A stretch of DNA of 64,000 bases from Mucilaginibacter sp. OK283. Lineage in GTDB: Bacteria; Bacteroidota; Bacteroidia; Sphingobacteriales; Sphingobacteriaceae. A model generated the notes under the pieces. The model made no database searches and was not told the origin of the DNA. It saw nothing but the letters and a program-made list of their open reading frames with translations. The stretch is from the NCBI RefSeq assembly GCF_900110415.1, contig NZ_FODR01000011.1, positions 1 to 64,000 of the forward strand, written 5' to 3'. Within the stretch, counting starts at the first letter, position 1; each line of letters begins with the position of its first letter. A program made the translations under genes and the position numbers. This document shows positions 42,355 to 51,121 of this stretch, piece after piece.

Positions 42355-43725
42355 ATGCGTCAACTCAAAAAAACAGTCTTAATTACGTTATTAATATCCC
42401 TGGTATTTTCCTCCTCGTATGCCCAAAAGAAAATAGGAACAGAAACACCCGAACAAAAAGCTAAACGCATGGCCTGGTGGACCAACGATCGGTTTGGCAT
42501 GTTTATTCATTGGGGGCTTTACTCACAAGCCGCAAGGCACGAATGGGTAAAAAGATGGGAACGCATGACCGATAAGCAATACCAGCCTTATTTTGACGAG
42601 TTTGACCCGGACTTGTTTAACCCTAAAGAATGGGCAAAAAAAGCCAAAGCAGCCGGAATGAAATATGCCGTACTTACTACCAAACACCACGAAGGGTTTT
42701 GCCTGTTTGATTCAAAATACACCGATTATAAAGCCACCAATACCGCAGCTAAACGAGACCTTGTAAGAGAGTTTGTAAATGCATTTAGAGCCGAAGGCAT
42801 AAAAATAGGTTTCTATTACTCGCTGTTGGATTGGCATCACCCTGATTTTACGGTTGATGTTTTGCACCCATTGCAACCGGCAAGCGAAAAGGACGAGGAT
42901 TACGATAAGTTGAATAAAGGCCGGGATATGGCCAGGTACCGCACCTACATGCACAACCAGATTAAAGAACTGCTTACCAACTACGGTAAAATTGATATGC
43001 TTTGGCTCGATTTTTCATACACCGACATGGGAAAACGTGGTAAAGGCAGTAAAGACTGGGGATCTGTTGAATTGGTTAAAGAAATAAGAAAACTACAGCC
43101 CAATATTATAATTGATAATCGCCTTGATATAAACGAATACCAGGACGGATGGGACTACCTGACACCCGAACAGGTAAACTTAACTGAATGGACCCAAAAA
43201 AACGATTACAAAACTTATTGGGAAACCTGCCAAACGTTTTCTGGTTCGTGGGGGTATTTCCGTGACGAAAACAGTTGGAAAAGCACCAAACAGTTAATTA
43301 CGATGCTGATAGAGGCTGTAAGCAAACGCGGTAACCTGCTGTTGAATGTGGGCCCTACTGCACGTGGTTTATTTGATAAACGTGCCAATGAAAGGCTTGA
43401 CGGAATAGCAGCCTGGATGAAATACAACAGCCGCGCTATTTATGGATGCACCGAAGCACCGGAAATATTTAAAGCCCCTGAACATACCATGCTTACTTAC
43501 AATGCCAATACCAGGCGTTTGTATATGCATTTGTTGGAGTACCCGGGCAAAACAATCACTTTACCAGGATACAAGGACAAAGTAAAATATATACAGTTTT
43601 TGCACGATGCCTCAGAAATTCAAACGGATAGCAAATCAAAAAATGCAGGAAATGACCTTGTGTTAAATCTACCGGAGACCAAACCTGATACCGAGATACC
43701 GGTAATTGAATTGATACTGAACTAA
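42355..43725 (+). CDS. GH29 alpha-L-fucosidase
   Basis: Exported enzyme of 456 residues; signal peptide 1-23 (SSSYAQ). Motifs: NDRFGMFIHWGLYSQAARHEW, YAVLTTKHHEGFCLFDS, GFYYSLLDWHHPDF and IDMLWLDFSYTD with the nucleophile Asp, then LLLNVGPTARG. It lies 39 nt after the GH89 gene and 37 nt before a third GH29, so all three are probably one transcript. The loop after WLDF differs from the other two GH29 copies, suggesting a different linkage preference. Confidence 0.93.
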   Translation: MRQLKKTVLITLLISLVFSSSYAQKKIGTETPEQKAKRMAWWTNDRFGMFIHWGLYSQAARHEWVKRWERMTDKQYQPYFDEFDPDLFNPKEWAKKAKAAGMKYAVLTTKHHEGFCLFDSKYTDYKATNTAAKRDLVREFVNAFRAEGIKIGFYYSLLDWHHPDFTVDVLHPLQPASEKDEDYDKLNKGRDMARYRTYMHNQIKELLTNYGKIDMLWLDFSYTDMGKRGKGSKDWGSVELVKEIRKLQPNIIIDNRLDINEYQDGWDYLTPEQVNLTEWTQKNDYKTYWETCQTFSGSWGYFRDENSWKSTKQLITMLIEAVSKRGNLLLNVGPTARGLFDKRANERLDGIAAWMKYNSRAIYGCTEAPEIFKAPEHTMLTYNANTRRLYMHLLEYPGKTITLPGYKDKVKYIQFLHDASEIQTDSKSKNAGNDLVLNLPETKPDTEIPVIELILN

Positions 43726-43762
43726 TGCAATATACCCTGCTATTAAAATATATCCATTTATC

Positions 43763-45187
43763 ATGATCCAAAAATTCATACTTGGCCTCTGCTTGTTGGC
43801 TTGTGGCCAGGCGGCGCTCGCGCAAAACGAGCACGAAATGTCCACTACGTACCAGGCTCCTAAAGACTCCCTGGTACGGAAAAAGCTTGCCCAATGGCAG
43901 GACCAAAAATTTGGTTTGTTTATGCACTGGGGCACCTACAGCCAATGGGGCGTGGCAGAAAGCTGGACTATTTGTCCCGATGACTGGGTTACACGTACCG
44001 GCCCCTATAGTGCTGATTATTTCACCTATAAAAAAGCCTATGAAAACCTGCAAACCACGTTTAACCCTATAAATTTTAACCCCGAAAAATGGGCTAAAGC
44101 CGCAAAAGCGGCGGGCATGAATTACATGGTGTTTACAACCAAACACCACGATGGCTTTAGCATGTTTGACACCAAACAAACGGATTATAAAATTACGGAC
44201 ACCAAAACCCCTTTCTCGAAAAATCCGCGTAGCAATGTGACGAAAGAAATATTTGACGCCTTCCGCAAAGATAATTTTATGATCGGGGCATATTTCTCCA
44301 AACCAGATTGGCACAACCAAAACTATTGGTGGTCGTACTTTCCCCCTAAAGACCACAATGTTAATTATTCCCCGCAACGCTACCCCGAACGCTGGCAAAA
44401 ATTTAAAGATTTTACTTATAACCAGATTGAAGAATTGATGACGGGCTATGGCAAAGTAGATATTTTATGGCTCGATGGAGGCTGGGTAAGGCCCTTGCCA
44501 ACAAATGATAACGATCCGCAGCACTATAACCAGGATCTTGATATGGCCAAAATAGCCAAAATGGGACGTAGCCATCAGCCAGGCCTTATTATGGTAGACA
44601 GAACAGTTGCCGGCGAATTTGAAAACTATACCACCCCAGAACAGGAAGTACCGGATAAACCTTTATCGTACCCATGGGAAACATGTATGACCATTGGTAA
44701 ATATTGGAGTTACGTGCCGGATGATGAATTTAAACCCAGTCGGCAACTGGTGCAAACATTGATAAAAATAGTTTCGCGCGGCGGTAACCTGCTGCTTAAT
44801 ATAGCACCGGGACCTGACGGCGACTGGAATCCGGTTGCCTATCAAAGATTGCAGGATATTGCGGATTGGATGAAAATTAACGGGAAGGGTATTTATGGTT
44901 CAGAGCCGGTAGCCCCCTACTCTGCCGGGAATATTTATTTTACTAAATCGAAGACCACGAAAACGTTATATGCTTTTTGGCTGTCTGAAAAAGATATGGT
45001 AAACCTACCGTCCAACGTAAGTTTTCCGGTAAATAACATTAAACAAGTTAAAAAAGTAAGCTTGCTGGGCAGTGTTCAAAAACTGAAATGGGATTATAAA
45101 AACGGACTGTTAAGCATTAAAACACCTGATGCTTTACAAAAAAGTACCGCTTTAAAGTATAGCGGCACTTTTGTATTGGAATATTAA
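43763..45187 (+). CDS. GH29 alpha-L-fucosidase
   Basis: Exported enzyme of 474 residues; signal peptide 1-20 (GQAALAQ). Motifs: KFGLFMHWGTYSQWGVAESW, NYMVFTTKHHDGFSMFDT, YFSKPDWHNQNYW and KVDILWLDGGWVRP with the nucleophile Asp, then NLLLNIAPGPDG. It has a longer, more aromatic region after PDWHNQ than its neighbours. It is the last gene of the GH89-GH29-GH29 operon, ending 10 nt from the convergent LacI regulator gene. A 280-codon frame on the other strand across the GH29/GH29 junction is a shadow. Confidence 0.93.
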   Translation: MIQKFILGLCLLACGQAALAQNEHEMSTTYQAPKDSLVRKKLAQWQDQKFGLFMHWGTYSQWGVAESWTICPDDWVTRTGPYSADYFTYKKAYENLQTTFNPINFNPEKWAKAAKAAGMNYMVFTTKHHDGFSMFDTKQTDYKITDTKTPFSKNPRSNVTKEIFDAFRKDNFMIGAYFSKPDWHNQNYWWSYFPPKDHNVNYSPQRYPERWQKFKDFTYNQIEELMTGYGKVDILWLDGGWVRPLPTNDNDPQHYNQDLDMAKIAKMGRSHQPGLIMVDRTVAGEFENYTTPEQEVPDKPLSYPWETCMTIGKYWSYVPDDEFKPSRQLVQTLIKIVSRGGNLLLNIAPGPDGDWNPVAYQRLQDIADWMKINGKGIYGSEPVAPYSAGNIYFTKSKTTKTLYAFWLSEKDMVNLPSNVSFPVNNIKQVKKVSLLGSVQKLKWDYKNGLLSIKTPDALQKSTALKYSGTFVLEY

Positions 45188-45197
45188 AAAATGGGGC

Positions 45198-46232
45198 TTA
45201 TGCTATAAAATTAACCGGGTGAGATATCATATTTGAATCAAATACAACCCGGTGAAAGCCAGGGATTGATGGAGTTTCTTTAGCACGGTCGTCAATTAAC
45301 TTGAAAAGTATTTCTGCAGCTTTTACGCCCTGCTCTTTAGGGAACTGTTCGATAGATGCGAGCGGCGAATTATCCGTAAAACTCCAGATAGGCGAATTGG
45401 CAAAACTAATAAAGCTGATATCGCGATTGACTACCAAATTGTGGGTTTTTACCTGCCCCATTGCATCCCGGGCCACATAATCGTTAAAAGTGATGACGGC
45501 TGTGGGCCTTTCCGCCAATGAAATAAGCTCGTCCATGGCCTGCTGATTTCGCTCACGCGATAGGTCTGAATACACAACAAACTCTGGCTTTATGTCAATT
45601 TGATGATCGCTAAGCCCTTTTTGATAAGCCTCCAAACGTTCTTTACTTGCTGCTAACTGCCATGGGCCATTAATTAACCCAATATTGCGGTGCCCTTTTG
45701 CTATTAAACACTCAATGGCCTGTAACATTCCCGATTGGAGGTTACAAGCCGAATAATGTATATCTTCCATGTCGGGTATACGATCAACAAATACGATGGG
45801 GATATTATATTTTTTCAATTGGTTAAACACTTCATAATCGGTAGTATTTTTACTTATAGATATAATGATGCCATCTAACCGGTGATTCCTCATAGTTTGC
45901 AGGATTCCTTTTTCTTTATCGGGGTTTTCTAATGACTGCCCGATAAAAACATTGTAGTTTTTTTTACTCGCATAATCTTCAATGCCGCTAAGAGCCAAAG
46001 AAAAAAAAGCATCAGAAAAATCAGGAAGAATAACACCGATAGTGAATGTTTTTCGTTGCTTAAAAAAAACCGCGGTTTGATTACGCTCATAATTTAATTC
46101 GTTTGCTACCTTATTAACCCTCATGGTTGTTACCAGGCCAATACTGGGGTGCCCATGAAGGGCCCGGGATACCGTTGATGCATTTACTTTTAAGCGTTTA
46201 GCTATCTCTTTAATTGTCGGGATCTTTTCCAT
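45198..46232 (-). CDS. LacI family transcriptional regulator
   Basis: Regulator of 344 residues. The N-terminal helix-turn-helix is textbook LacI (TIKEIAKRLKVNASTVSRALHGHPSIG, about 6-32, and the hinge helix near NELNYERNQTA). The rest is a periplasmic-binding-protein-like sensor (IGVILPDFSDAFFSLALSGIEDYA, DGIIISISKNT, IPIVFVDRI, HRNIGLINGPW, TAVITFNDYVA). It is likely to bind a sugar released by the neighbouring exo-glycosidases and to act on the CG-centred sites at 40051-40083. An imperfect palindrome GGGTTAACGTCACCC (46314-46328), about 80 nt upstream of its ATG, might be autoregulatory. Confidence 0.93.
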   Translation of the reverse strand: MEKIPTIKEIAKRLKVNASTVSRALHGHPSIGLVTTMRVNKVANELNYERNQTAVFFKQRKTFTIGVILPDFSDAFFSLALSGIEDYASKKNYNVFIGQSLENPDKEKGILQTMRNHRLDGIIISISKNTTDYEVFNQLKKYNIPIVFVDRIPDMEDIHYSACNLQSGMLQAIECLIAKGHRNIGLINGPWQLAASKERLEAYQKGLSDHQIDIKPEFVVYSDLSRERNQQAMDELISLAERPTAVITFNDYVARDAMGQVKTHNLVVNRDISFISFANSPIWSFTDNSPLASIEQFPKEQGVKAAEILFKLIDDRAKETPSIPGFHRVVFDSNMISHPVNFIA

Positions 46233-46390
46233 TTGATAAACGAGATTAAAACAATGGGTATTTATTATCTATTAGTCTTAGTCCAAAAAAATCGTTGAAG
46301 TCAAATAATTAAAGGGTTAACGTCACCCGTGTATTGTTCTATAATTGCAAAACCAAAGCCGTATGCGTAACCTGCATATACAACTAATGG

Positions 46391-47905
46391 TTATTGATAA
46401 GCACCTTTGCTTATTTGCTGATTAACAATACGCGCGTTGCCATCAAAATCTGTATTACCATTAACAACATCTGATATAACCTGCCCGCTATTTTTTGCAG
46501 TAGAAGATGATTGCAAACGAAGATTGAGGCCGGATGTATTTATGAATAAAGGATCGGCACCAGTTGTAGAATTAGCATCTCCGCCACTGGCGGCCTTCCA
46601 GGCATTGTAATCGGTGTAGGATACGCCGTTCCAGGTCCACTGTGCGGCACCCGTGGTATAATACAGATTGTAATCAATAACGTTTCCGGATCCTTTAGCC
46701 GTGTACTTATGAACAAACATATCTGATGCACCTCCATAAATAACATTGTTCTTAATCACATTATTAGTGCAATCTTCCCTGATACTAATTTCCCCTTCTA
46801 TTTCACCAAAAGCGCCTAATGCCTGATTATTATTGTATAAGGTGTTATTTACAATGAATGAGTTACTTGTTCCCGCGCCGGTATAATTCAAATACCCCCC
46901 CATGTAAATACCCGAGCACCAACAGTTGTATACCAGGTTGTTCCTTATGGTAACGTGATCAGTAGGAAATCCATTTGTTTCGCTTACGGCGCCAATCCCC
47001 CTATCTGTAACAGATACCCTGTTCTTTTCTACTACCACGTTTCTGCCGCCATCTACATAAATACCTATAGCGCCATGCCCGCCAAGCGGCCCTCTTTTGC
47101 TTTCAATATTATACAGGGTGTTACCGCTGATGACCCCGTTTCGCGCATAATTAAGTGCAGGGTCGGCATTGGCAGCGTAACCGCCGGCAGCATCAATACC
47201 AATATTTTGCGCGTTATAGATGGTATTGTTTGTAATGGCGAACCCGTCAACATACCCATTAACAGTCAGATTTTCGCCGTATCCGGTTTTACAATCATGT
47301 ATGGTGTTCCCGGTAACGGTAATATTAGTTACCGGATCGGACGTGTTCCCGATAATTAAAATGGCGTTGCCTCCGCCGTTCAGCGGCAGCTGGGTATAAT
47401 CAATACCATATATAGTGTTGTTCTTTATGGTGATGTAGTCAGATCCGCCCTCAACCATAATGGCTTTAGGATCGCCGGTAGATGTTTTAAAATTGCGTAT
47501 TTCAAATCCATCAACCACAATAAACTTAGCTTTATCAATGGTTACCAGCGCCTCGCGGCCATTAACGCTAAAAGCGCTGCCGTCAATAACCGGTTTCTCG
47601 CCACGGTAGGCTTTCAATGTAATATACTTATCCATTACTCCCGACTTGGGGAATACCACTTTTTCACTATACGTCCCACTTCTTACAATTACTGTATCGC
47701 CGGGGATGGTATGGCTTAGCGCGTTATTAATGGTCTGAAAAGGCGCATCAATCGTTCCCTTATTCGATTCTAATCCGTTGGCAGATACATAATAAACATG
47801 AGCATTGCCAGAAGGTGTTACTACTGCTGCACCGTTTTTTTTACTGCAACCAAATACCTGCGCAGCAAAGCCAAGCATTAAAAAAATATTGATATTACGT
47901 TTCAT
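46391..47905 (-). CDS. right-handed parallel beta-helix lipoprotein
   Basis: Lipoprotein of 504 residues; lipobox Cys20 (QVFGC). It opens VYYVSANGLESNKGTIDAPFQTINNAL...GDTVIVRSGTY, the DUF1565-like start of many beta-helix carbohydrate-active proteins. Then come many NNT/ITIKNN/VTGNTIH coils (about 150-400) and an end of the choice-of-anchor type (DFDGNARIVNQQISKGAYQ). Such folds house polysaccharide lyases, hydrolases or sugar epimerases. No catalytic family can be named. It is a close paralogue of the next gene upstream (26 nt gap) and the last gene in the PUL 3 direction. Confidence 0.8.
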   Translation of the reverse strand: MKRNINIFLMLGFAAQVFGCSKKNGAAVVTPSGNAHVYYVSANGLESNKGTIDAPFQTINNALSHTIPGDTVIVRSGTYSEKVVFPKSGVMDKYITLKAYRGEKPVIDGSAFSVNGREALVTIDKAKFIVVDGFEIRNFKTSTGDPKAIMVEGGSDYITIKNNTIYGIDYTQLPLNGGGNAILIIGNTSDPVTNITVTGNTIHDCKTGYGENLTVNGYVDGFAITNNTIYNAQNIGIDAAGGYAANADPALNYARNGVISGNTLYNIESKRGPLGGHGAIGIYVDGGRNVVVEKNRVSVTDRGIGAVSETNGFPTDHVTIRNNLVYNCWCSGIYMGGYLNYTGAGTSNSFIVNNTLYNNNQALGAFGEIEGEISIREDCTNNVIKNNVIYGGASDMFVHKYTAKGSGNVIDYNLYYTTGAAQWTWNGVSYTDYNAWKAASGGDANSTTGADPLFINTSGLNLRLQSSSTAKNSGQVISDVVNGNTDFDGNARIVNQQISKGAYQ

Positions 47906-47931
47906 TGCCGTTCGTTTTAAATTAAAAACCT

Positions 47932-49482
47932 TTACTGCTGCGCACCCTTGCTTATTTTGTTGTTCACAATCCGCGTATTGCCGTCAATATCTGTCGTCCC
48001 GTTGATATCGGCTGAAATTACCTGGCCCGAATTTTTTGCAGGGGATGATGACTGTATATGCAAATCAGGCTGCGAAGTACTCTGTAATAACGGGTTGGCG
48101 CCATTTATTGAACTGGCATCGCTGCCGGTGGCGGTCTTCCACGCATTAAAATCGGTATATGGTGTACCGTTGGTACTATTCCAGATCCATTGCGGCGTGC
48201 CTGTGGTATAGTACAAATTGTTATCAATTATATTATTGCTCCCAGTTGAAGTATACTTGTGGATAAATACATCAACCGGCCTTGCATACACAATATTGTT
48301 TTTTATTACGTTGTTGTCGCAATGCTCCGTGAGCCTTATCTCGCCTTCAATCTCACCAAATGCACCCACAACACGATCATTTTGATACAGCGTATTGTTT
48401 ACCACATAGCAGTCTTTAGTTCCGCCGGATGTATAGTTTAAATAATCGCCCATGTATATGCCTGTACGATAGCAGTTGTATACAAAGTTGTTTCGCACAA
48501 TGGTGGTTTTGGTGGCATATACATTGCTTTCGCTTACCAACCCTATCCCACGATCGCTGTTATATACTTTATTACGCTCTATAATGGTGTTAGCGCCGCC
48601 GCAAACGTAAATTGATATGGCGCCATACCGGTCGGGGCCCCAAATTTCCGGCGTTTTGATCATGGAGTTATCGTGAAACTCATTATCGCTTATTACCCCG
48701 TTACGGGCGTAATTGGTAGCAACTGCCCCATTTTTATTAAGGTTATCGCCACCGGCAATAATTATCCCTATGTTTTCAGTATCGTATACTTTATTATGGC
48801 TAAAAACAAAGCCGTCTATATTACCTGCCAACGTTACGTTTTCGCTTGTACCGGTCTGTGTATCATGTACGGTACATCCGGTGATAACCAGGTTGGTAAT
48901 AGCCGTAGTTCCGTTACCTATTACCAGTATAGCATGAGCGCTTCGCCAATCGGCTAATGACGCGTTGCTTTTTATGTTATAGATATTGCAGTTTTTGATG
49001 GTGATGTCGCGCGAATCGCCGTTAATGGCTATCCCCTCCGGATCAGTATTAAAAGTTGCACTTGTAAAATTGCAGATATCGAAACCCTCCAATGATATAT
49101 ACTTTACATTGCTTAGGGTAATTAATGAGATCCAGCCCGAAACTATTATTTTGCTTCCGTCTATTACAGTTTTTTCTCCGGGATACGCCTTTACCGTAAT
49201 TACCTTATTCATTATTCCCGATTTCGGAAACACCACTTTATCGTAATAAGTGCCCCCCCTAACCATAACTGTATCACCAGGCACGGCACGGCTTAATGCA
49301 GTATTGATGGTTTGAAAAGGCGAACTAATTGTGCCTGGATTAGCGTCGGAACCATTAGCTGATACGTAATAAACGTGAGTACTGCTCAAGGGTACTACAT
49401 TGCTGCCGGCAGTTTTTTTACTGCAAGCCAGCGTTTGTACAGCCAAAACAGATACTAACAAAATATTGATACAAAATTTCAT
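47932..49482 (-). CDS. right-handed parallel beta-helix lipoprotein
   Basis: Lipoprotein of 516 residues; lipobox Cys20 (QTLAC). It shares with the downstream paralogue the opening VYYVSANGSDANPGTISSPFQTINTAL and the PGDTVMVRGGTY, FPKSG, ARNGVISDN, GAISIYVCGG, YMGDYLNYTS and GAFGEIEGEI blocks, and the end IDGNTRIVNNKISKG. A tandem duplication is clear. The beta-helix coils lie about 130-410. Function is not recognised; it may cleave or bind the PUL 3 polysaccharide at the surface. There is a 230-nt gap to the next gene upstream, so it may have its own promoter. Confidence 0.8.
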   Translation of the reverse strand: MKFCINILLVSVLAVQTLACSKKTAGSNVVPLSSTHVYYVSANGSDANPGTISSPFQTINTALSRAVPGDTVMVRGGTYYDKVVFPKSGIMNKVITVKAYPGEKTVIDGSKIIVSGWISLITLSNVKYISLEGFDICNFTSATFNTDPEGIAINGDSRDITIKNCNIYNIKSNASLADWRSAHAILVIGNGTTAITNLVITGCTVHDTQTGTSENVTLAGNIDGFVFSHNKVYDTENIGIIIAGGDNLNKNGAVATNYARNGVISDNEFHDNSMIKTPEIWGPDRYGAISIYVCGGANTIIERNKVYNSDRGIGLVSESNVYATKTTIVRNNFVYNCYRTGIYMGDYLNYTSGGTKDCYVVNNTLYQNDRVVGAFGEIEGEIRLTEHCDNNVIKNNIVYARPVDVFIHKYTSTGSNNIIDNNLYYTTGTPQWIWNSTNGTPYTDFNAWKTATGSDASSINGANPLLQSTSQPDLHIQSSSPAKNSGQVISADINGTTDIDGNTRIVNNKISKGAQQ

Positions 49483-49712
49483 TGCGGTTTTTTAATTAAG
49501 AAATGTGTGCTGCTTTTTGCTTCCTGATAAATAAAGCTGTAAAGTATAGCCCCTGCAGCAGTTAGGTGTCTGCTACGGGGCACTATACAAACCAAACAAT
49601 CATAAACTACTACTCAAATGACTTTCCGAATAATAAAAGGAGTGCTTGTCGGAAACAGATGATCAATGATTTACAGCATTGATTCGGGAAACTATTCAGC
49701 GTGCTGATTGCA

Positions 49713-51026
49713 TTATTCTGAAACTATTTTCCTTATTCTGTTATTATTTTTATCCAGCACATACACTGTTCCGTTTTTGTCGACAGCGACACCTGTTGGC
49801 GCACTAAAAAGTGCAAAGCCTCCAATTGCATCGGTATAACCTGCTGTGCTGCTTCCGGCAAAGGTGCTTACGTCAAACGTACCTGCCTGTATATAGCGGA
49901 TACTTTGGTCCGGATGGCTGATATCGCCATAAACGGTCCCGTTACCTGCAACATATACATTGTTATTATTATCTACAGCGATGCCCCAGGGCAACGAAAA
50001 CTTTGATACTGCTGGCCCTCCGTTCACATACCCGGCACTCCCCTGCTGCCCGGCAATGATACTGCCTTGCCAGGTGCCGGCGGTGTATTTTTTAATAACG
50101 TGGTCTCCGTTCATTGATACGTATAGATTACCGGTTTTATCAAACTTGATGCCTGCGGGATAATTGAGGCCTGATATAACTTCTTTAGCAGTCCATTGAG
50201 CCGATACCTGGTAAATGTTTCCCGGGCTGGAGCAGCTTGAATAATAAACATAGCCGGTAGTTTTATCAACAGCCACACTCCAGGGCGATTGGTTTCCCCA
50301 GGCCCAGGTAGTAGCTGTACCGTCGGGAGATATTTTACGGATGTCCCAATTCCCGGGATCGACAGAATATACGTTGCCCTGGGCGTCAACAGCCACATCA
50401 TAAGGCAAAGAAAAAGTTGCGGCTGTGCCTTTTCCATCAGAATAACCAGAAACTCCCGGATTACCGGCCAGCGTTGTAACGTTTCCGCCGGTATCAATTT
50501 TCCGGATACAGTGATTCCCGGGATCGGCAACATAAACGTTCAGGTTATCGTCAACAGCTACGCCACAACTCCTGTACCAGCCCTGGCCATTAAAATCAAA
50601 CTGGGCATCCGCTCCCTGGCCATTGGCAAAACCGGCTTTACCCGACCCGGCCAGGGTAGTTACAGTCCTGGTGTATTGATAAGTAAAGTTAGTTGTGCTT
50701 GTAGCGGTTCCTTTACCTATAGTTACAACAATAGGTCCGCTGCCTGCTTTTTTGGGTACTACTACCATCATTTGTGTGGTATTGGCGCCAATAATCTTCA
50801 GCTTTACACCATTCAGGGTAACAGCAATTTGCGAAGTGTCTGTTGAAAAATTTGTACCATTAATCAATACTTCTGTGCCGCCGCCGCCCTGCGCCGGGAT
50901 AAAGCTATTGATGCTAATTGGCGAATTGGCATTATGCGCGGGAGCTTTATCTTTTTTACAACTTATAAAAGCCAGCATTATAAAAACCCCGCCGGCAAGT
51001 AAGTATTGATTTATACTTTTTGCCAT
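49713..51026 (-). CDS. TIG/IPT plus NHL-repeat surface lipoprotein
   Basis: Lipoprotein of 437 residues from the ATG at 51026; a start seven codons earlier is possible. Lipobox Cys23 (LAFISC). An IPT/TIG Ig-like domain covers about 36-115 (ISINSFIPAQGGGGTEVLINGTNF...). Residues about 120-437 hold five to six NHL-type propeller repeats (GVAVDDNLNVYVADPGNHCIRKID; DVAVDAQGNVYSVDPGNWDIRKI; GIAVDNNNNVYVAGNG; GVAVDKNGTVYVLDKNNNRIRKI). TIG plus NHL lipoproteins after SusD are common in Bacteroidota PULs and probably act as surface glycan-binding proteins. It lies 95 nt after SusD. Confidence 0.88.
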   Translation of the reverse strand: MAKSINQYLLAGGVFIMLAFISCKKDKAPAHNANSPISINSFIPAQGGGGTEVLINGTNFSTDTSQIAVTLNGVKLKIIGANTTQMMVVVPKKAGSGPIVVTIGKGTATSTTNFTYQYTRTVTTLAGSGKAGFANGQGADAQFDFNGQGWYRSCGVAVDDNLNVYVADPGNHCIRKIDTGGNVTTLAGNPGVSGYSDGKGTAATFSLPYDVAVDAQGNVYSVDPGNWDIRKISPDGTATTWAWGNQSPWSVAVDKTTGYVYYSSCSSPGNIYQVSAQWTAKEVISGLNYPAGIKFDKTGNLYVSMNGDHVIKKYTAGTWQGSIIAGQQGSAGYVNGGPAVSKFSLPWGIAVDNNNNVYVAGNGTVYGDISHPDQSIRYIQAGTFDVSTFAGSSTAGYTDAIGGFALFSAPTGVAVDKNGTVYVLDKNNNRIRKIVSE

Positions 51027-51121
51027 TATGTTTATGAATGTCTTCATTTGAATAATTACTCTTTAATTATTTATTTTTTTATACACCTTTTATTGCCTTT
51101 TGGGCAAATAAAAACACACAT

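Noticed and set aside
43556..44398. 280-codon frame on the - strand
   Set aside because: Antisense to two well-supported GH29 genes across their junction; its sequence is their shadow.
50289..50846. 185-codon frame on the + strand
   Set aside because: Antisense to the TIG/NHL lipoprotein gene; its open state follows from the NHL repeat codons.
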